A stretch of DNA of 64,000 nt from Flavobacterium psychrotrophum (GTDB taxonomy: Bacteria > Bacteroidota > Bacteroidia > Flavobacteriales > Flavobacteriaceae), in assembly GCF_003403075.1 (NCBI RefSeq), contig NZ_CP031557.1, positions 2,604,001 through 2,668,000 on the forward strand, written 5' to 3'. The translations under genes and the position numbers were made by a program. Below the pieces are notes generated by a model, which did no database searches, was not told where the DNA came from, and saw nothing but the letters and a program-made list of their open reading frames with translations. Below are positions 1 to 8,782 of this stretch, in pieces; position 1 is the stretch's first letter; each line of letters opens with the position of its first letter.

Positions 1-1
1 T

Positions 2-1279
2 TTCCTACTTGTAATTGTACCATCCCGTGAGGAAATAAATAAGTATGGCGAGCGTAAACGCATGATAGAGCATAATGTAGGGCGTATAAATGGAGCTATG
101 GGAAGCTATAAATGGAACCCTGTGGTGTACCAGTACCAATCGGTAGACTTTGACCGTCTCATTGCATTATACAGCAGTGCAGATGTGGCATTGATATCGC
201 CTGTGCGGGATGGTATGAACCTTGTTGCAAAAGAGTATGTTGCAGCACGAAAAGACCAGCGCGGCGTATTAATATTAAGCAGCATGGCAGGCGCAGCAAA
301 AGAGCTTCAGGAAGCCATTACCATAAACCCTTTTGATACCGAGCTTACCGGCGAAAGAATAAATCAGGCATTGCTGATGCCAGAAGAAGACCAGCAACGC
401 CGTATGGAGCGTATGCAGCGCTACATTAAAAAGCACGACGTGTTTTTATGGGCTACTAAGTTCCTTTCGGACACAGAGGAAATGTACAGCCATGATAATA
501 AGGCGGTAGCGCTAAAAGGAAAAGACAAAGAAGAAATACTGCTTAAGTACGAAACTGCTAACAAAAGACTGCTATTACTGGATTTTGACGGTACGCTCGT
601 AAACCTTAAAAGCAGACCTGAACTTGCCGTTCCCGATGATAAATTAAAGAAACTACTGGCTGGCCTGGCTGCCGATCCTAAAAACGAAGTATGGATTGTA
701 AGTGGCCGGGACCGCAACTTTCTGGAGCATCATTTAGGGCACCTTACTTTAGGATTGATTGCCGAACATGGTGGCTGGATAAAACGTGATACCTGGGAAC
801 CTGTAATACACGGCACCAACAGCTGGAAGGAACAGGTTATTCGTATTATGGATGAATATACAGATACCAATGCCGAAAGCTTTGTAGAAGAAAAAGAATT
901 TGGCGTGGCATGGCACTACCGCAATGTAGAGCCTAAACAAGGCTTTTTGCTATCGCGGGAATTGCTTAACCTGCTTAAAAACAATATGCAAAATGTACCG
1001 GTACAAATAATAGACGGTAACAAGGTGATTGAGGTTAAACATTATATGGCACACAAAGGCACCACCTGCAGAAATAATATACTGTGCGGCGAATATGATT
1101 TTGCCATTGCCTTTGGCGATGACAAGACCGACGAAGACCTTTTTGAGCAACTGGAAGGCCCTAATGACTTTTCTGTAAAAGTAGGTCCGGGAAATACATC
1201 TGCAAAATACAGGATAGATTCGGTTGAAAAGGTACTTGCGTTTTTAGGTAAGCTGCAAGGTACCACAACAGTAAAATAA
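2..1279 (+). CDS. otsAB: Bifunctional trehalose-6-phosphate synthase/phosphatase, C-terminal part
   Basis: The frame is already open at base 2, so the 5' end lies outside the window. About 426 residues are visible of a protein that is usually about 730 long. The first part is the end of a GT20 trehalose-6-phosphate synthase: VPSREE, YGERKRMIEHNVGRING and the nucleotide-sugar region DGMNLVAKEYVAA. After a linker comes a HAD-type trehalose-6-phosphate phosphatase with motif I DFDGT, SGRD and the acidic motif GDDKTDED. The fusion would make trehalose from UDP-glucose and glucose-6-phosphate in the cytoplasm, as a compatible solute or stress protectant. The next gene begins 36 bases downstream on the same strand and may be cotranscribed. 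The family assignment is firm; the symbol follows the usual name for the fused form. Confidence 0.93.
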   Translation, partial: FLLVIVPSREEINKYGERKRMIEHNVGRINGAMGSYKWNPVVYQYQSVDFDRLIALYSSADVALISPVRDGMNLVAKEYVAARKDQRGVLILSSMAGAAKELQEAITINPFDTELTGERINQALLMPEEDQQRRMERMQRYIKKHDVFLWATKFLSDTEEMYSHDNKAVALKGKDKEEILLKYETANKRLLLLDFDGTLVNLKSRPELAVPDDKLKKLLAGLAADPKNEVWIVSGRDRNFLEHHLGHLTLGLIAEHGGWIKRDTWEPVIHGTNSWKEQVIRIMDEYTDTNAESFVEEKEFGVAWHYRNVEPKQGFLLSRELLNLLKNNMQNVPVQIIDGNKVIEVKHYMAHKGTTCRNNILCGEYDFAIAFGDDKTDEDLFEQLEGPNDFSVKVGPGNTSAKYRIDSVEKVLAFLGKLQGTTTVK

Positions 1280-1315
1280 TGTACCTTTAGGCATTCCAAA
1301 GAAAATAAATTACGA

Positions 1316-2140
1316 ATGAAAAAACAGTTTACCCTTTTCCTGCTGCTTATAACAGCCGGGATATCTTATGCACAAAAAACAGAGTATGCTATTACAACGG
1401 ATATTAAATATTATCCTGAAAGTACCTATAAAAACGATTCTTATAAGGCAGAACGCTGCATACTTGATGTGTATTACCCCAAAGATAAAAAAGGATTTGC
1501 AACCATAATCTGGTTTCATGGTGGTGGCATTACCAGCGGCAGTAAAGAAATTCCGCAAGCTTTGAAGGATAAAGGATATGCTATTATAGGTGTGGGTTAC
1601 CGCCTGCACCCAAAGGTAAAAGCCCCCGTGTATATAGAAGATGCCGCTGCTGCCATAGCCTGGGCGTTTAACAATATTGAAAAATATGGCGGCGACCCAT
1701 CGCTGATATTTCTTTCAGGACATTCGGCAGGTGGGTATCTTGATTTGATGGTGGGGCTTGATAAGCAATGGCTTGCTAAATACAATATTGATGCGAATAA
1801 AGTAGCAGGATTGATTCCATTTAGCCCGCAATGTGTTACACATTTTACAGTACGCAAAGAGCAGGGCATCCCTGAAAAGCAACCTACTATAGATAAGTAC
1901 GCACCGCTTTTCCACGTTCGTGGCGATATGCCGCCTATCCTGCTTATAACCGGTAACCGCGAAATGGAGTTATTGGGGCGCTATGAAGAAAACGCCTATT
2001 TTGAACGCATGATGAAACTCAACGGGCAAAAAGACATTCGCCTGTTTGAAATAGATGGTTACGGCCACAATATGGCTGACCCCGCCTATCCGTTACTTTT
2101 AAATGAAGTAAAAAGGGTTTTGGAGATGAAGAAGAAATAG
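1316..2140 (+). CDS. Secreted alpha/beta hydrolase (esterase/lipase-like)
   Basis: A 274-residue protein with a clear N-terminal signal peptide (about residues 1-20, ending SYAQ), so it acts in the periplasm or outside. It has the oxyanion-hole motif HGGG near residue 67, the nucleophile elbow GHSAGG and a late catalytic histidine in GYGHNMAD, which together indicate a serine hydrolase of the BD-FAE/esterase-lipase group. Such enzymes often deacylate sugars or small esters, but the substrate cannot be read from the sequence. It follows the trehalose gene by 36 bases and ends before a strong hairpin shared with the convergent parE gene. Confidence 0.85.
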   Translation: MKKQFTLFLLLITAGISYAQKTEYAITTDIKYYPESTYKNDSYKAERCILDVYYPKDKKGFATIIWFHGGGITSGSKEIPQALKDKGYAIIGVGYRLHPKVKAPVYIEDAAAAIAWAFNNIEKYGGDPSLIFLSGHSAGGYLDLMVGLDKQWLAKYNIDANKVAGLIPFSPQCVTHFTVRKEQGIPEKQPTIDKYAPLFHVRGDMPPILLITGNREMELLGRYEENAYFERMMKLNGQKDIRLFEIDGYGHNMADPAYPLLLNEVKRVLEMKKK

Positions 2141-2205
2141 TGTTCAGTGTTCAGTCGCAGTTTTGTTATTCAGAAACAGTAACTTTAATCAGTATTCAAT
2201 CGTAG

Positions 2206-2276
2206 TTTTGTCATTCCGACGATAGGAGGAATCTCAAATTAAAGTAGAGATTCCTCCTATCGTCGGAATGACAAAA
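2206..2276. repeat. Perfect 30-bp inverted repeat between convergent genes
   Basis: The arms at 2206-2235 and 2247-2276 are exact reverse complements around an 11-base loop. It lies between the ends of the hydrolase gene (+) and parE (-), so its RNA hairpin could terminate transcription from both sides. The flanks hold a weaker direct echo: GCAGTTTTGTTATT near 2157 resembles GTAGTTTTGTCATT near 2203. The length and perfection are more typical of a dispersed palindromic element than of a simple terminator. Confidence 0.85.
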
Positions 2277-2287
2277 TCACTAAAACC

Positions 2288-4141
2288 TTACTCAGCCACT
2301 ACATCAAGCTCTACCTTAAGGTTGTTTATGATAAACTCCTGCCTGTCTGGCGTGTTCTTGCCCATATAAAATTCAAGCAGGTTCTGGATTGAAGTAGCAT
2401 TATCCATAAGCACAGGGTCAAGCCTTATGTCCTGACCTATAAAATGCTTAAACTCATCGGGCGATATTTCACCAAGCCCTTTAAATCGTGTAATCTCCGG
2501 CTTGCCTTTTAGTTTTTCTATGGCGTTACGGCGCTCTTCGTCGCTATAGCAATAAATGGTTTCTTTTTTATTACGTACACGAAACAGCGGCGTTTGCAGT
2601 ATGTACAAATGGTTTTTATTTATAAGCTCAGGGAAAAACTGCAAAAAGAAGGTAATAAGCAGCAGGCGGATGTGCATACCGTCTACGTCGGCATCAGTGG
2701 CTATAACAATGTTGTTGTAGCGCAGGTTTTCCATTTCCTCTTCAATGTCCAACGCGGCCTGTAAGAGGTTGAATTCCTCATTTTCATACACGATCTTTTT
2801 GCTCATACCATATGAGTTCAGCGGCTTACCCCTAAGGCTAAAAACCGCCTGCGTATTAACATCGCGCGACTTGGTTATTGACCCCGAGGCAGAATCTCCC
2901 TCGGTAATAAACAGTGTACTTTCAAGGCTTCGCGGGTTCTTGGCATCAGGAAGGTGTACACGGCAGTCGCGTAGCTTCTTGTTGTGCAGGCTGGCTTTTT
3001 TAGCCCTGTCGCGTGCCAATTTACGAATACCACTTAGCTCCTTACGCTCGCGCTCTGCCTGTAATATCTTTTTTTGCAGGGCATCGGCCACTTCGGGGTT
3101 GCGGTGCAAAAAGTTATCCAGCTTGTTCTTTACAAAGTCGTTTACAAAAGTACGTACACTTGGCCCATCAGGCCCCATATCTGTAGAGCCCAGCTTGGTT
3201 TTGGTCTGCGACTCAAAAACCGGCTCCTCTACCTTAACGCTTATGGCACTCACAATAGATTTACGGATGTCTGACGCCTCAAAGTTCTTGTTGTAAAACT
3301 CTTTAATGGTGCGCACTATGGCCTCTCTAAAAGCCCCTAAATGCGTACCACCCTGTGTGGTATTTTGCCCGTTTACAAAAGAGTAATATTCTTCGCTGTA
3401 TTGGGTTTTACTGTGCGTCATGGCTATCTCTATATCTTCATCCTTAAGGTGGATAATGTCATAGATACGGTCTTCTTCGTGAATATTTTCGGCAAGAAGG
3501 TCTTTAAGCCCGTTTTCGCTCAGGTATTTTTCGCCGTTATAAATTATTGTCAGTCCTGTATTCAGGTAACAATAATTCTTCAGCATTTTTATAACATACT
3601 CATTACGGTACTTGTAGTTTTTAAAAATCAGATCATCTGCAATAAAGCTTACTTTGGTACCTTTACGTCGGGTAGTTTCTACGACATCATCTTCAAGGGT
3701 AATGTTACCCGCAGAAAATTCAGCAGCCTTAAGTTGGTTATCCCTTACAGATTCTACCCTAAAGTAATTAGACAGGGCATTAACTGCCTTAGTACCCACA
3801 CCGTTTAACCCTACCGATTTTTTGAACGCCTTAGAGTCGTACTTACCACCGGTGTTCATTTTACTTACCACATCTACCACTTTACCCAGCGGTATGCCAC
3901 GGCCGTAATCGCGCACGGTAACGGTTTTATCTTTTACGGTAACCTCTATGGTTTTACCCGTACCCATTACAAACTCATCAATAGAGTTATCAATAACCTC
4001 TTTTATAAGGATATAGATACCATCATCGGGCGACGATCCGTCACCTAATTTACCAATGTACATACCAGGCCTCATCCGGATGTGCTCTTTCCAGTCGAGT
4101 GATCGTATGTTGTCTTCGGTATATTGATTTTCTTCTAACAT
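2288..4141 (-). CDS. parE: DNA topoisomerase IV subunit B
   Basis: A 617-residue type IIA topoisomerase ATPase subunit. Visible landmarks are RMRPGMYIG, the GHKL ATP-binding motifs [18 protein letters not shown] and [14 protein letters not shown], and the TOPRIM motifs EGDSASG and DADVDGMHI. The protein ends soon after the core C-terminal region. The short length favours ParE over GyrB in Bacteroidota, where ParE is about 620 residues. It should pair with ParC to unlink daughter chromosomes. No parC is seen directly downstream; the next gene on that side is convergent. The start ATG at 4141 is followed by the conserved N-terminus. Confidence 0.93.
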   Translation of the reverse strand: MLEENQYTEDNIRSLDWKEHIRMRPGMYIGKLGDGSSPDDGIYILIKEVIDNSIDEFVMGTGKTIEVTVKDKTVTVRDYGRGIPLGKVVDVVSKMNTGGKYDSKAFKKSVGLNGVGTKAVNALSNYFRVESVRDNQLKAAEFSAGNITLEDDVVETTRRKGTKVSFIADDLIFKNYKYRNEYVIKMLKNYCYLNTGLTIIYNGEKYLSENGLKDLLAENIHEEDRIYDIIHLKDEDIEIAMTHSKTQYSEEYYSFVNGQNTTQGGTHLGAFREAIVRTIKEFYNKNFEASDIRKSIVSAISVKVEEPVFESQTKTKLGSTDMGPDGPSVRTFVNDFVKNKLDNFLHRNPEVADALQKKILQAERERKELSGIRKLARDRAKKASLHNKKLRDCRVHLPDAKNPRSLESTLFITEGDSASGSITKSRDVNTQAVFSLRGKPLNSYGMSKKIVYENEEFNLLQAALDIEEEMENLRYNNIVIATDADVDGMHIRLLLITFFLQFFPELINKNHLYILQTPLFRVRNKKETIYCYSDEERRNAIEKLKGKPEITRFKGLGEISPDEFKHFIGQDIRLDPVLMDNATSIQNLLEFYMGKNTPDRQEFIINNLKVELDVVAE

Positions 4142-4233
4142 AGGGGTAATTCAGGATTTTGTGCTAATATAGTGCATCTGCACAAAAAATGAAAGCCGGA
4201 TAGCGTAAAAGTTCGTTTTTAGTTCTCAAAATT

Positions 4234-4299
4234 TTAGCCACGAATTACACAAATTTCACCAATTCTTTATTCGTGTAAATTAGTGCAATTCGTGGCTAA
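4234..4299. repeat. Near-perfect 23-bp inverted repeat upstream of parE
   Basis: The arms 4234-4256 and 4277-4299 are reverse complements with two mismatches (core TTAGCCACGAATT / AATTCGTGGCTAA). It sits between the parE start and the 3' end of the next gene, both on the minus strand, so it may end transcription of the transglutaminase gene. The arms have no similarity to the other two inverted repeats nearby. Confidence 0.8.
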
Positions 4300-4322
4300 T
4301 CTTTTAGTTTAAGGCAAATAAT

Positions 4323-5285
4323 TTATCGCTGTATGTTATAAGCCGCAACCGACATTTTATTTACAAAAATAGTAAGTGTACCTCTGGCAGTTTTATCAAG
4401 CACTACATTAAACTCTCCTACCCCATTTGTAAACTTTGGGGTTACCCTGCTGGAAAACCCACCATTACTAAACTGGTAAGCAACTTCATCAGTAGGTTTT
4501 ATGCCTTTAATTTTAACAGGAAGATTGGCTGGAACGACTGTTTTTATTACACCAATAGTGGGCGATACCAACTCATACCCAAGGTCATAATACAATGGCA
4601 ACGAAGCAAATTCACGTTCGTTCTTATTTGTCATCAGCCATTTTTTATCATCCGGAAAGTGGTTAAGGAAAAACACATCAGGTTCGGTAAAAAAGTAATG
4701 GTCATCAAACTTAAACCCAAAGTTCTTGCTCTTACCGGTAATACCACCGGAGCCCCAGGTAACATCCATCAGTTTCCATTGTCCGTTAATTTTTACTGCG
4801 TTCCAGGCATGGTTGCTATTTGTAGGCAACTTACCAATGTCATGAGGTAATATCTTGGCGTTGCCGTGTATTACCTCCGTTTCAAGACCCAGTTTGCGGG
4901 CAATAACGGTATACAGCATAGCGTAGCCGTGGCACACCCCTTTTTTTGCACGTAATGTAGTATTGGCAAGGTCATTTTCTATGGCCTCGATCTTTGCCAG
5001 CCGCTCTGCCTCGTTGCTGTAAGCATATTTTATAGGCTTGCGCCCAAGTGCTGACGGATTGGTGTCGTAACTAATGTTTAGCGCTATCCAGGTAAAAATG
5101 GCACGCGCCTTTTCATCGTCCCGCTGAAAGTCGGCACCAATACGTGAAGCAATCTTATCAATACTGTTGTACGTTGTGGGATAGGTTTTAACGGTGGCGT
5201 CTACTTTTGCATAATCCTGCGCATGGGCATACCCAATACACAAAACCATCAAAAGCAGTGTATAAAGTTTAGATATGTTTTTCAT
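4323..5285 (-). CDS. Secreted transglutaminase-like domain protein
   Basis: About 320 residues with a signal peptide ending near GYAHAQ. The start is placed at the ATG giving MKNISK; an in-frame ATG three codons earlier (5294) is possible. A papain-fold transglutaminase-like core is visible: catalytic Cys in KGVCHGYAM, His in NHAWNAV and Asp in LMDVTWG, so the triad looks intact. Bacterial proteins of this type are usually exported proteases or cross-link and isopeptide processing enzymes; the substrate is unknown. The C-terminal about 100 residues look like a separate beta-rich domain. It is flanked on both sides by long inverted repeats. Confidence 0.85.
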   Translation of the reverse strand: MKNISKLYTLLLMVLCIGYAHAQDYAKVDATVKTYPTTYNSIDKIASRIGADFQRDDEKARAIFTWIALNISYDTNPSALGRKPIKYAYSNEAERLAKIEAIENDLANTTLRAKKGVCHGYAMLYTVIARKLGLETEVIHGNAKILPHDIGKLPTNSNHAWNAVKINGQWKLMDVTWGSGGITGKSKNFGFKFDDHYFFTEPDVFFLNHFPDDKKWLMTNKNEREFASLPLYYDLGYELVSPTIGVIKTVVPANLPVKIKGIKPTDEVAYQFSNGGFSSRVTPKFTNGVGEFNVVLDKTARGTLTIFVNKMSVAAYNIQR

Positions 5286-5323
5286 GATAGCCATAATTTC
5301 AAATACTTTGCCAGAGTATGTTA

Positions 5324-5399
5324 AAAGTTATAATGTTCTAAGGTTTAAAAGTTTTTAGCTACACATAAACATTAATCAACCTTACAACATTATAACTTT
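5324..5399. repeat. 22-bp inverted repeat with one mismatch
   Basis: The arms 5324-5345 and 5378-5399 match as reverse complements at 21 of 22 positions (core AAAGTTATAATGTT / AACATTATAACTTT). It lies between the transglutaminase-like gene and the next minus-strand gene. It could act as a terminator or be a small dispersed palindromic element. It is unrelated in sequence to the repeats at 2206 and 4234. Confidence 0.8.
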
Positions 5400-5413
5400 C
5401 AACTTTAAAACCA

Positions 5414-6097
5414 CTATTCATAGTGATAAAATATCCCCTTGTCATACGGCGTCCATAAAGCGGCCTTTTGGTGGCCTGCCTTTAGTGCTTGGTTGGCCCA
5501 GGTGTTGCAGGTATAAAACAGGCTGTAACGCCCTTTACCTTCATAAAAAGCATCGTACTTACCGTAGCTGTGCCCTGATATCCATTGTATTTTTTTGGCC
5601 TCATTTAGCTGAAAGCTGTCTTCTATGTAAGCAACCAGGTCAGCATAATCGGCTTTGGTTATCATTATCTTTTTACATTCTACATCTTCCGTCAGGCTCT
5701 TATAAAACCGTGTGTGCATGGCCGATGTACCCAAATAAAATGCAGCCTTGAGCGCTGTACTGGCCTTAAGGTCGCTCCACTCCGGCGTATCGAGGTAAAA
5801 ACCTTTATCGCCCCAGCCAAAGGCTACAAACTTTGCCGTAGTGTCTTTAGCGGTGGTGTGTGTAAATAATATGTCTTTACCCCAGTCTTTTACATCGTTT
5901 TTTAGTGGTACTACAATATCAGTATGCACACCGTTTGAATTAATATAAATGGGAACATCGCCACCCTGCGCCGGATGCCTGTTAACGGGGATGCGGTAGA
6001 GTACAAAGACCGAAACCAGATAAACAACTACAAAAAGAATGATGCCCACAATAAACCGCATTGTAAAGCGGAGTATGCTTTTAAGTTTCTTTACCAT
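5414..6097 (-). CDS. TIGR02117/DUF2459 family protein, membrane-anchored
   Basis: 227 residues from the ATG at 6097 (MVKKLK); the longer frame would need a TTG start. One membrane segment spans about residues 10-35, followed by a periplasmic domain. It has the family signatures NSNGVHTDIVVP, AFGWGDKGFYLDTPEW and YNTW-like TCNTWANQALK near the end. The function is uncharacterised; a conserved Cys and His recall papain-like folds, but that is inference. The start overlaps the end of the upstream FMN reductase gene by 17 bases, indicating translational coupling and one operon. Confidence 0.82.
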   Translation of the reverse strand: MVKKLKSILRFTMRFIVGIILFVVVYLVSVFVLYRIPVNRHPAQGGDVPIYINSNGVHTDIVVPLKNDVKDWGKDILFTHTTAKDTTAKFVAFGWGDKGFYLDTPEWSDLKASTALKAAFYLGTSAMHTRFYKSLTEDVECKKIMITKADYADLVAYIEDSFQLNEAKKIQWISGHSYGKYDAFYEGKGRYSLFYTCNTWANQALKAGHQKAALWTPYDKGIFYHYE

Positions 6098-6620
6098 AGT
6101 CAAAATTGCGAATTATGGATTTTAGTTCGGCATCAAGTTCCGGATTGGATATTTTATTGGCAGCTACATCAAAGTTTTCATTAAAGGATGGCAACGAGAA
6201 CGTAGCCCTGATGTTGCCACCATAGCGCTTAAGGCTGAGCTGAGCCGCTTCCAGTGAGTTTCTGCCGCCATAACCTCCCGGTGAGGTAGACATTAGTAAT
6301 AAAGGCGTGTTATCAAAAACCAACTTTTTTTGGCGGGATGCCCAGTCGTAGATATTCTTGAAGGCAGCGGTCATACCGGCATTATGTTCTGCTACCGATA
6401 TTACCAGTATATCTGCCTGTTCTATTTTTTCGTAAAATTGTTTTGCAATGGGTGGCTGTCCTATGAGCTTTTCTTTATCAACGCTAAACAGTGGTAGTTC
6501 ATAATCGTTAAGATCGAGAATTTCTGTTTCTGCATTTTCGAAAAGGCCGGCAGCATAGGTGGCCAGTTTTTTATTGATAGATTGTTTGCTGCTGCTTCCG
6601 GCAAAGGCAAGTAATTTCAT
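6081..6620 (-). CDS. NADPH-dependent FMN reductase family protein
   Basis: A 179-residue single-domain flavodoxin-fold protein with the FMN phosphate-binding loop GSSSKQSINKKLA at residues 8-20, VAEHNAGMTAAFKNIYDW in the middle and a glycine-rich STSPGGYGG stretch. Relatives reduce FMN, quinones or azo dyes with NAD(P)H in the cytoplasm; the exact substrate is not predictable. Its 3' end overlaps the next minus-strand gene, so the two are probably cotranscribed. Confidence 0.88.
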   Translation of the reverse strand: MKLLAFAGSSSKQSINKKLATYAAGLFENAETEILDLNDYELPLFSVDKEKLIGQPPIAKQFYEKIEQADILVISVAEHNAGMTAAFKNIYDWASRQKKLVFDNTPLLLMSTSPGGYGGRNSLEAAQLSLKRYGGNIRATFSLPSFNENFDVAANKISNPELDAELKSIIRNFDYGKET

Positions 6621-6660
6621 AGTGTGGTATTAAAAATGGTTTGGTTAAATGTACGCAACA

Positions 6661-7323
6661 TCAGTGAATCTTCCTAAAGCCCTGCACTGTTCCTGCATTG
6701 CTTTTCAACAGCCTTTTAAATTCGTGCTTCGTGGGGCTTAACAGCACCCGTGTGGTATCGGCATTGGCGTGTACATCCTTCACAACGGTTTTCACAATAC
6801 CCAAATCTTCCTTGTATAAAAATCGCGTAATGTACAAGCTGTCTTTTTTAACCGAATAGGCAGCCACATGCCAATAAATGGAATCTTTAGTGTTTGAAAT
6901 AAAATCACCATTGACAAGTTTTGCCGTATTATCTGAAAATGAAAAAAGCGTTTGCCTGCTATCGGTAGCAAGATAAATAGAATCTGAGTCTTGTTTAACA
7001 ATCCTCATATCAGGGCTTAAAGAATCCCGCAGTGCCTTGATAGACAAGCTTTCGTCTCCATTATATCTACTAAAAAACGAATCTTTTTTTGAAATAGCCC
7101 ATCCATAGTATGCATTGTATGCTATCTCTTCTTTTGAAATTTGCAAAGTATCGCCATACTCGCTTACGTAGTGCCCAAGAAACTTTTTAGGTATATTAAG
7201 CAAAGTATCTTTATCCAAAGGTTGGGCTTCAGCAAAATAATATATATCATCAGCAGCTTCTGTTGAAAACCTTTTACACGAACAGCATAATGCCATTACC
7301 ACAATTAAAATTACTACTCTCAT
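6661..7323 (-). CDS. Hypothetical lipoprotein
   Basis: A 220-residue protein that starts with a short hydrophobic stretch and a lipobox-like ALCCSC, giving a predicted lipidated cysteine at about residue 16. The rest is polar and likely beta-rich, with no motif I recognise. It ends 40 bases upstream of the FMN reductase start and may be the first gene of that small operon. Function unknown; the envelope location is inferred from the lipobox. Confidence 0.75.
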   Translation of the reverse strand: MRVVILIVVMALCCSCKRFSTEAADDIYYFAEAQPLDKDTLLNIPKKFLGHYVSEYGDTLQISKEEIAYNAYYGWAISKKDSFFSRYNGDESLSIKALRDSLSPDMRIVKQDSDSIYLATDSRQTLFSFSDNTAKLVNGDFISNTKDSIYWHVAAYSVKKDSLYITRFLYKEDLGIVKTVVKDVHANADTTRVLLSPTKHEFKRLLKSNAGTVQGFRKIH

Positions 7324-7384
7324 AATGTTGTCAGTTTTCTTCTAAGGACAGCGAATAATAAAAAACATTACACTTCTCAAAAAA

Positions 7385-7430
7385 AAATAAATGAGCATTA
7401 CTTCTTATACAAAACAATGCTCATTTATTT
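7385..7430 (-). terminator. Hairpin terminator of the FAD oxidoreductase gene
   Basis: The 15-base arms 7385-7399 and 7416-7430 are exact reverse complements (AAATAAATGAGCATT / AATGCTCATTTATTT) around a 16-base loop. Read on the minus strand, a T-rich tract follows the stem, just downstream of the oxidoreductase stop at 7446. Confidence 0.7.
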
Positions 7431-7445
7431 GATATACTCCATTAC

Positions 7446-8642
7446 CTACCTATCAAAACGGAACAGGTGTGCATTTTCATTCTCCTTACCTAAAATCATA
7501 TCCCTGATAATCTCGGCACCTATCTGGCTAAAGGTAATGCCGTTACCCCCAAACCCAAGCGAAAAATATCCATTGGGCTTACCCGGATATTCGCCTATGT
7601 ATGGCAAGCCATCTTTAGTAGATCCAAAAGTACCCGTCCAGCTAAATTCAGGTTTAAAATCCAGTTCAGGAAACAGCTTGTTTACATCGGTTGTAAGCTG
7701 CTTTGTTTTTTTCTTCAGTAGTTTATCCCGTTTCCAGTCAACACTAAAATCTTCGTCCCTGCCGCCTACCAACACACGTTTATCTGCGGTTGTACGCAGG
7801 TACAGGTAAGGGTCGGCCGTGTTCCATATCAACAGCTCGTCTTTCCAGAAGTTACGTTCGTTATACTGCTCGCTAATAGTGGCATAAGTACTGAGGAGCT
7901 TAACAATATCTTTATCTATAAAATCTACCACTTCATAGCCCACGGCATATACCAGTTTTTTTGCTTTTATGGTATAGCCGGTATCGGTAGTTAGGGTAAC
8001 GCCATCTTTATGGTGCTTAATATCAGTAACGGGACTGCGGTCAAAAATCCTGTTGTTTTTATGTTTGTGTTGCAACAGACAGTGCGAGAGCATATAAGCA
8101 TTAGTTTGCGCCGCAAGTTCAGAGCGTATGGCACCATAACTTTTAAAACCGTATTCTTTTTGTACGTCTTCAGCCTCCAGCCATGTTACATCAAAACCTG
8201 CTGCTTTGCGGGCTTCAAACTCTTCTTTAAGCCACGCTACATCTTTTTTATAGGCAGCGTAATACAGGCTTTTCTTCTTCTCGAAATATTCTATACCTAC
8301 GTGTTTGGTGATTTTCCCCAGCTCTTCAATGGCGCGGCCGCACAGCTTATATGCAGTTTCAGCTTTATCCCTGCCTATCATTTGGGTAAGCCTATGAAGT
8401 GGTACATCTATTTCATACTGAAGCAGCGATGTACTTGCACTGGTACTACCCAGGCCTATGGTTCGCGCATCTATGGTCGTGCATTCTATACCCGCTTCTA
8501 CAAGGTAATAGCGCGCTAAAGCGCCGGATATTCCCGCGCCCAGTATGGCAACTTCTGTTTCTATATCGTGGTCCAGCTTTGGGTAGGTAAACGGTAGGCC
8601 ATCTTTAACAAGCCAGAATGGGTAACCTGATTTTAGTGTCAT
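7446..8642 (-). CDS. FAD-dependent oxidoreductase (DAO family)
   Basis: A 398-residue protein with the dinucleotide-binding motif ILGAGISGALARYYL at about residues 33-47, a substrate-domain middle and the C-terminal FAD motif PYIGEYPG followed by FSLGFGGNGITFS. The architecture is that of D-amino-acid-oxidase-like enzymes such as glycine or sarcosine oxidases. The substrate is unknown. It stands alone between a terminator and a divergently transcribed gene. Confidence 0.87.
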   Translation of the reverse strand: MTLKSGYPFWLVKDGLPFTYPKLDHDIETEVAILGAGISGALARYYLVEAGIECTTIDARTIGLGSTSASTSLLQYEIDVPLHRLTQMIGRDKAETAYKLCGRAIEELGKITKHVGIEYFEKKKSLYYAAYKKDVAWLKEEFEARKAAGFDVTWLEAEDVQKEYGFKSYGAIRSELAAQTNAYMLSHCLLQHKHKNNRIFDRSPVTDIKHHKDGVTLTTDTGYTIKAKKLVYAVGYEVVDFIDKDIVKLLSTYATISEQYNERNFWKDELLIWNTADPYLYLRTTADKRVLVGGRDEDFSVDWKRDKLLKKKTKQLTTDVNKLFPELDFKPEFSWTGTFGSTKDGLPYIGEYPGKPNGYFSLGFGGNGITFSQIGAEIIRDMILGKENENAHLFRFDR

Positions 8643-8738
8643 GTATGCTTATTTTATAATTAAAGTTACTTGATTTACACGTCTGAAATTTAACAGGAAA
8701 TCAATTATAGGATATATTTAACGCTTGTAATACCACGG

Positions 8739-8746
8739 TATTTTTG
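8739..8746 (+). promoter_or_regulatory. -7 box TATTTTTG upstream of the LETM1-like gene
   Basis: This is an exact TAnnTTTG match 37 bases before the ATG at 8783. No good -33 TTG is seen at the usual spacing. It supports the ATG start, because a TTG start at 8744 would lie inside the promoter. Confidence 0.45.
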
Positions 8747-8782
8747 CATAGCTTTGCATCAGAAATTGTTTGTGCAGCTACC

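Noticed and set aside
2745..3296. 183-residue frame opposite parE
   Set aside because: It is antisense to a highly conserved gene, has no recognisable domain and follows from codon bias on the other strand; the same applies to other long antisense frames such as 19757-20023 and 21146-21745.
8744..8782. TTG start extending the LETM1-like protein by 13 residues
   Set aside because: It lies inside the TATTTTTG -7 box at 8739-8746, so it could not be transcribed from that promoter; the ATG at 8783 is better.
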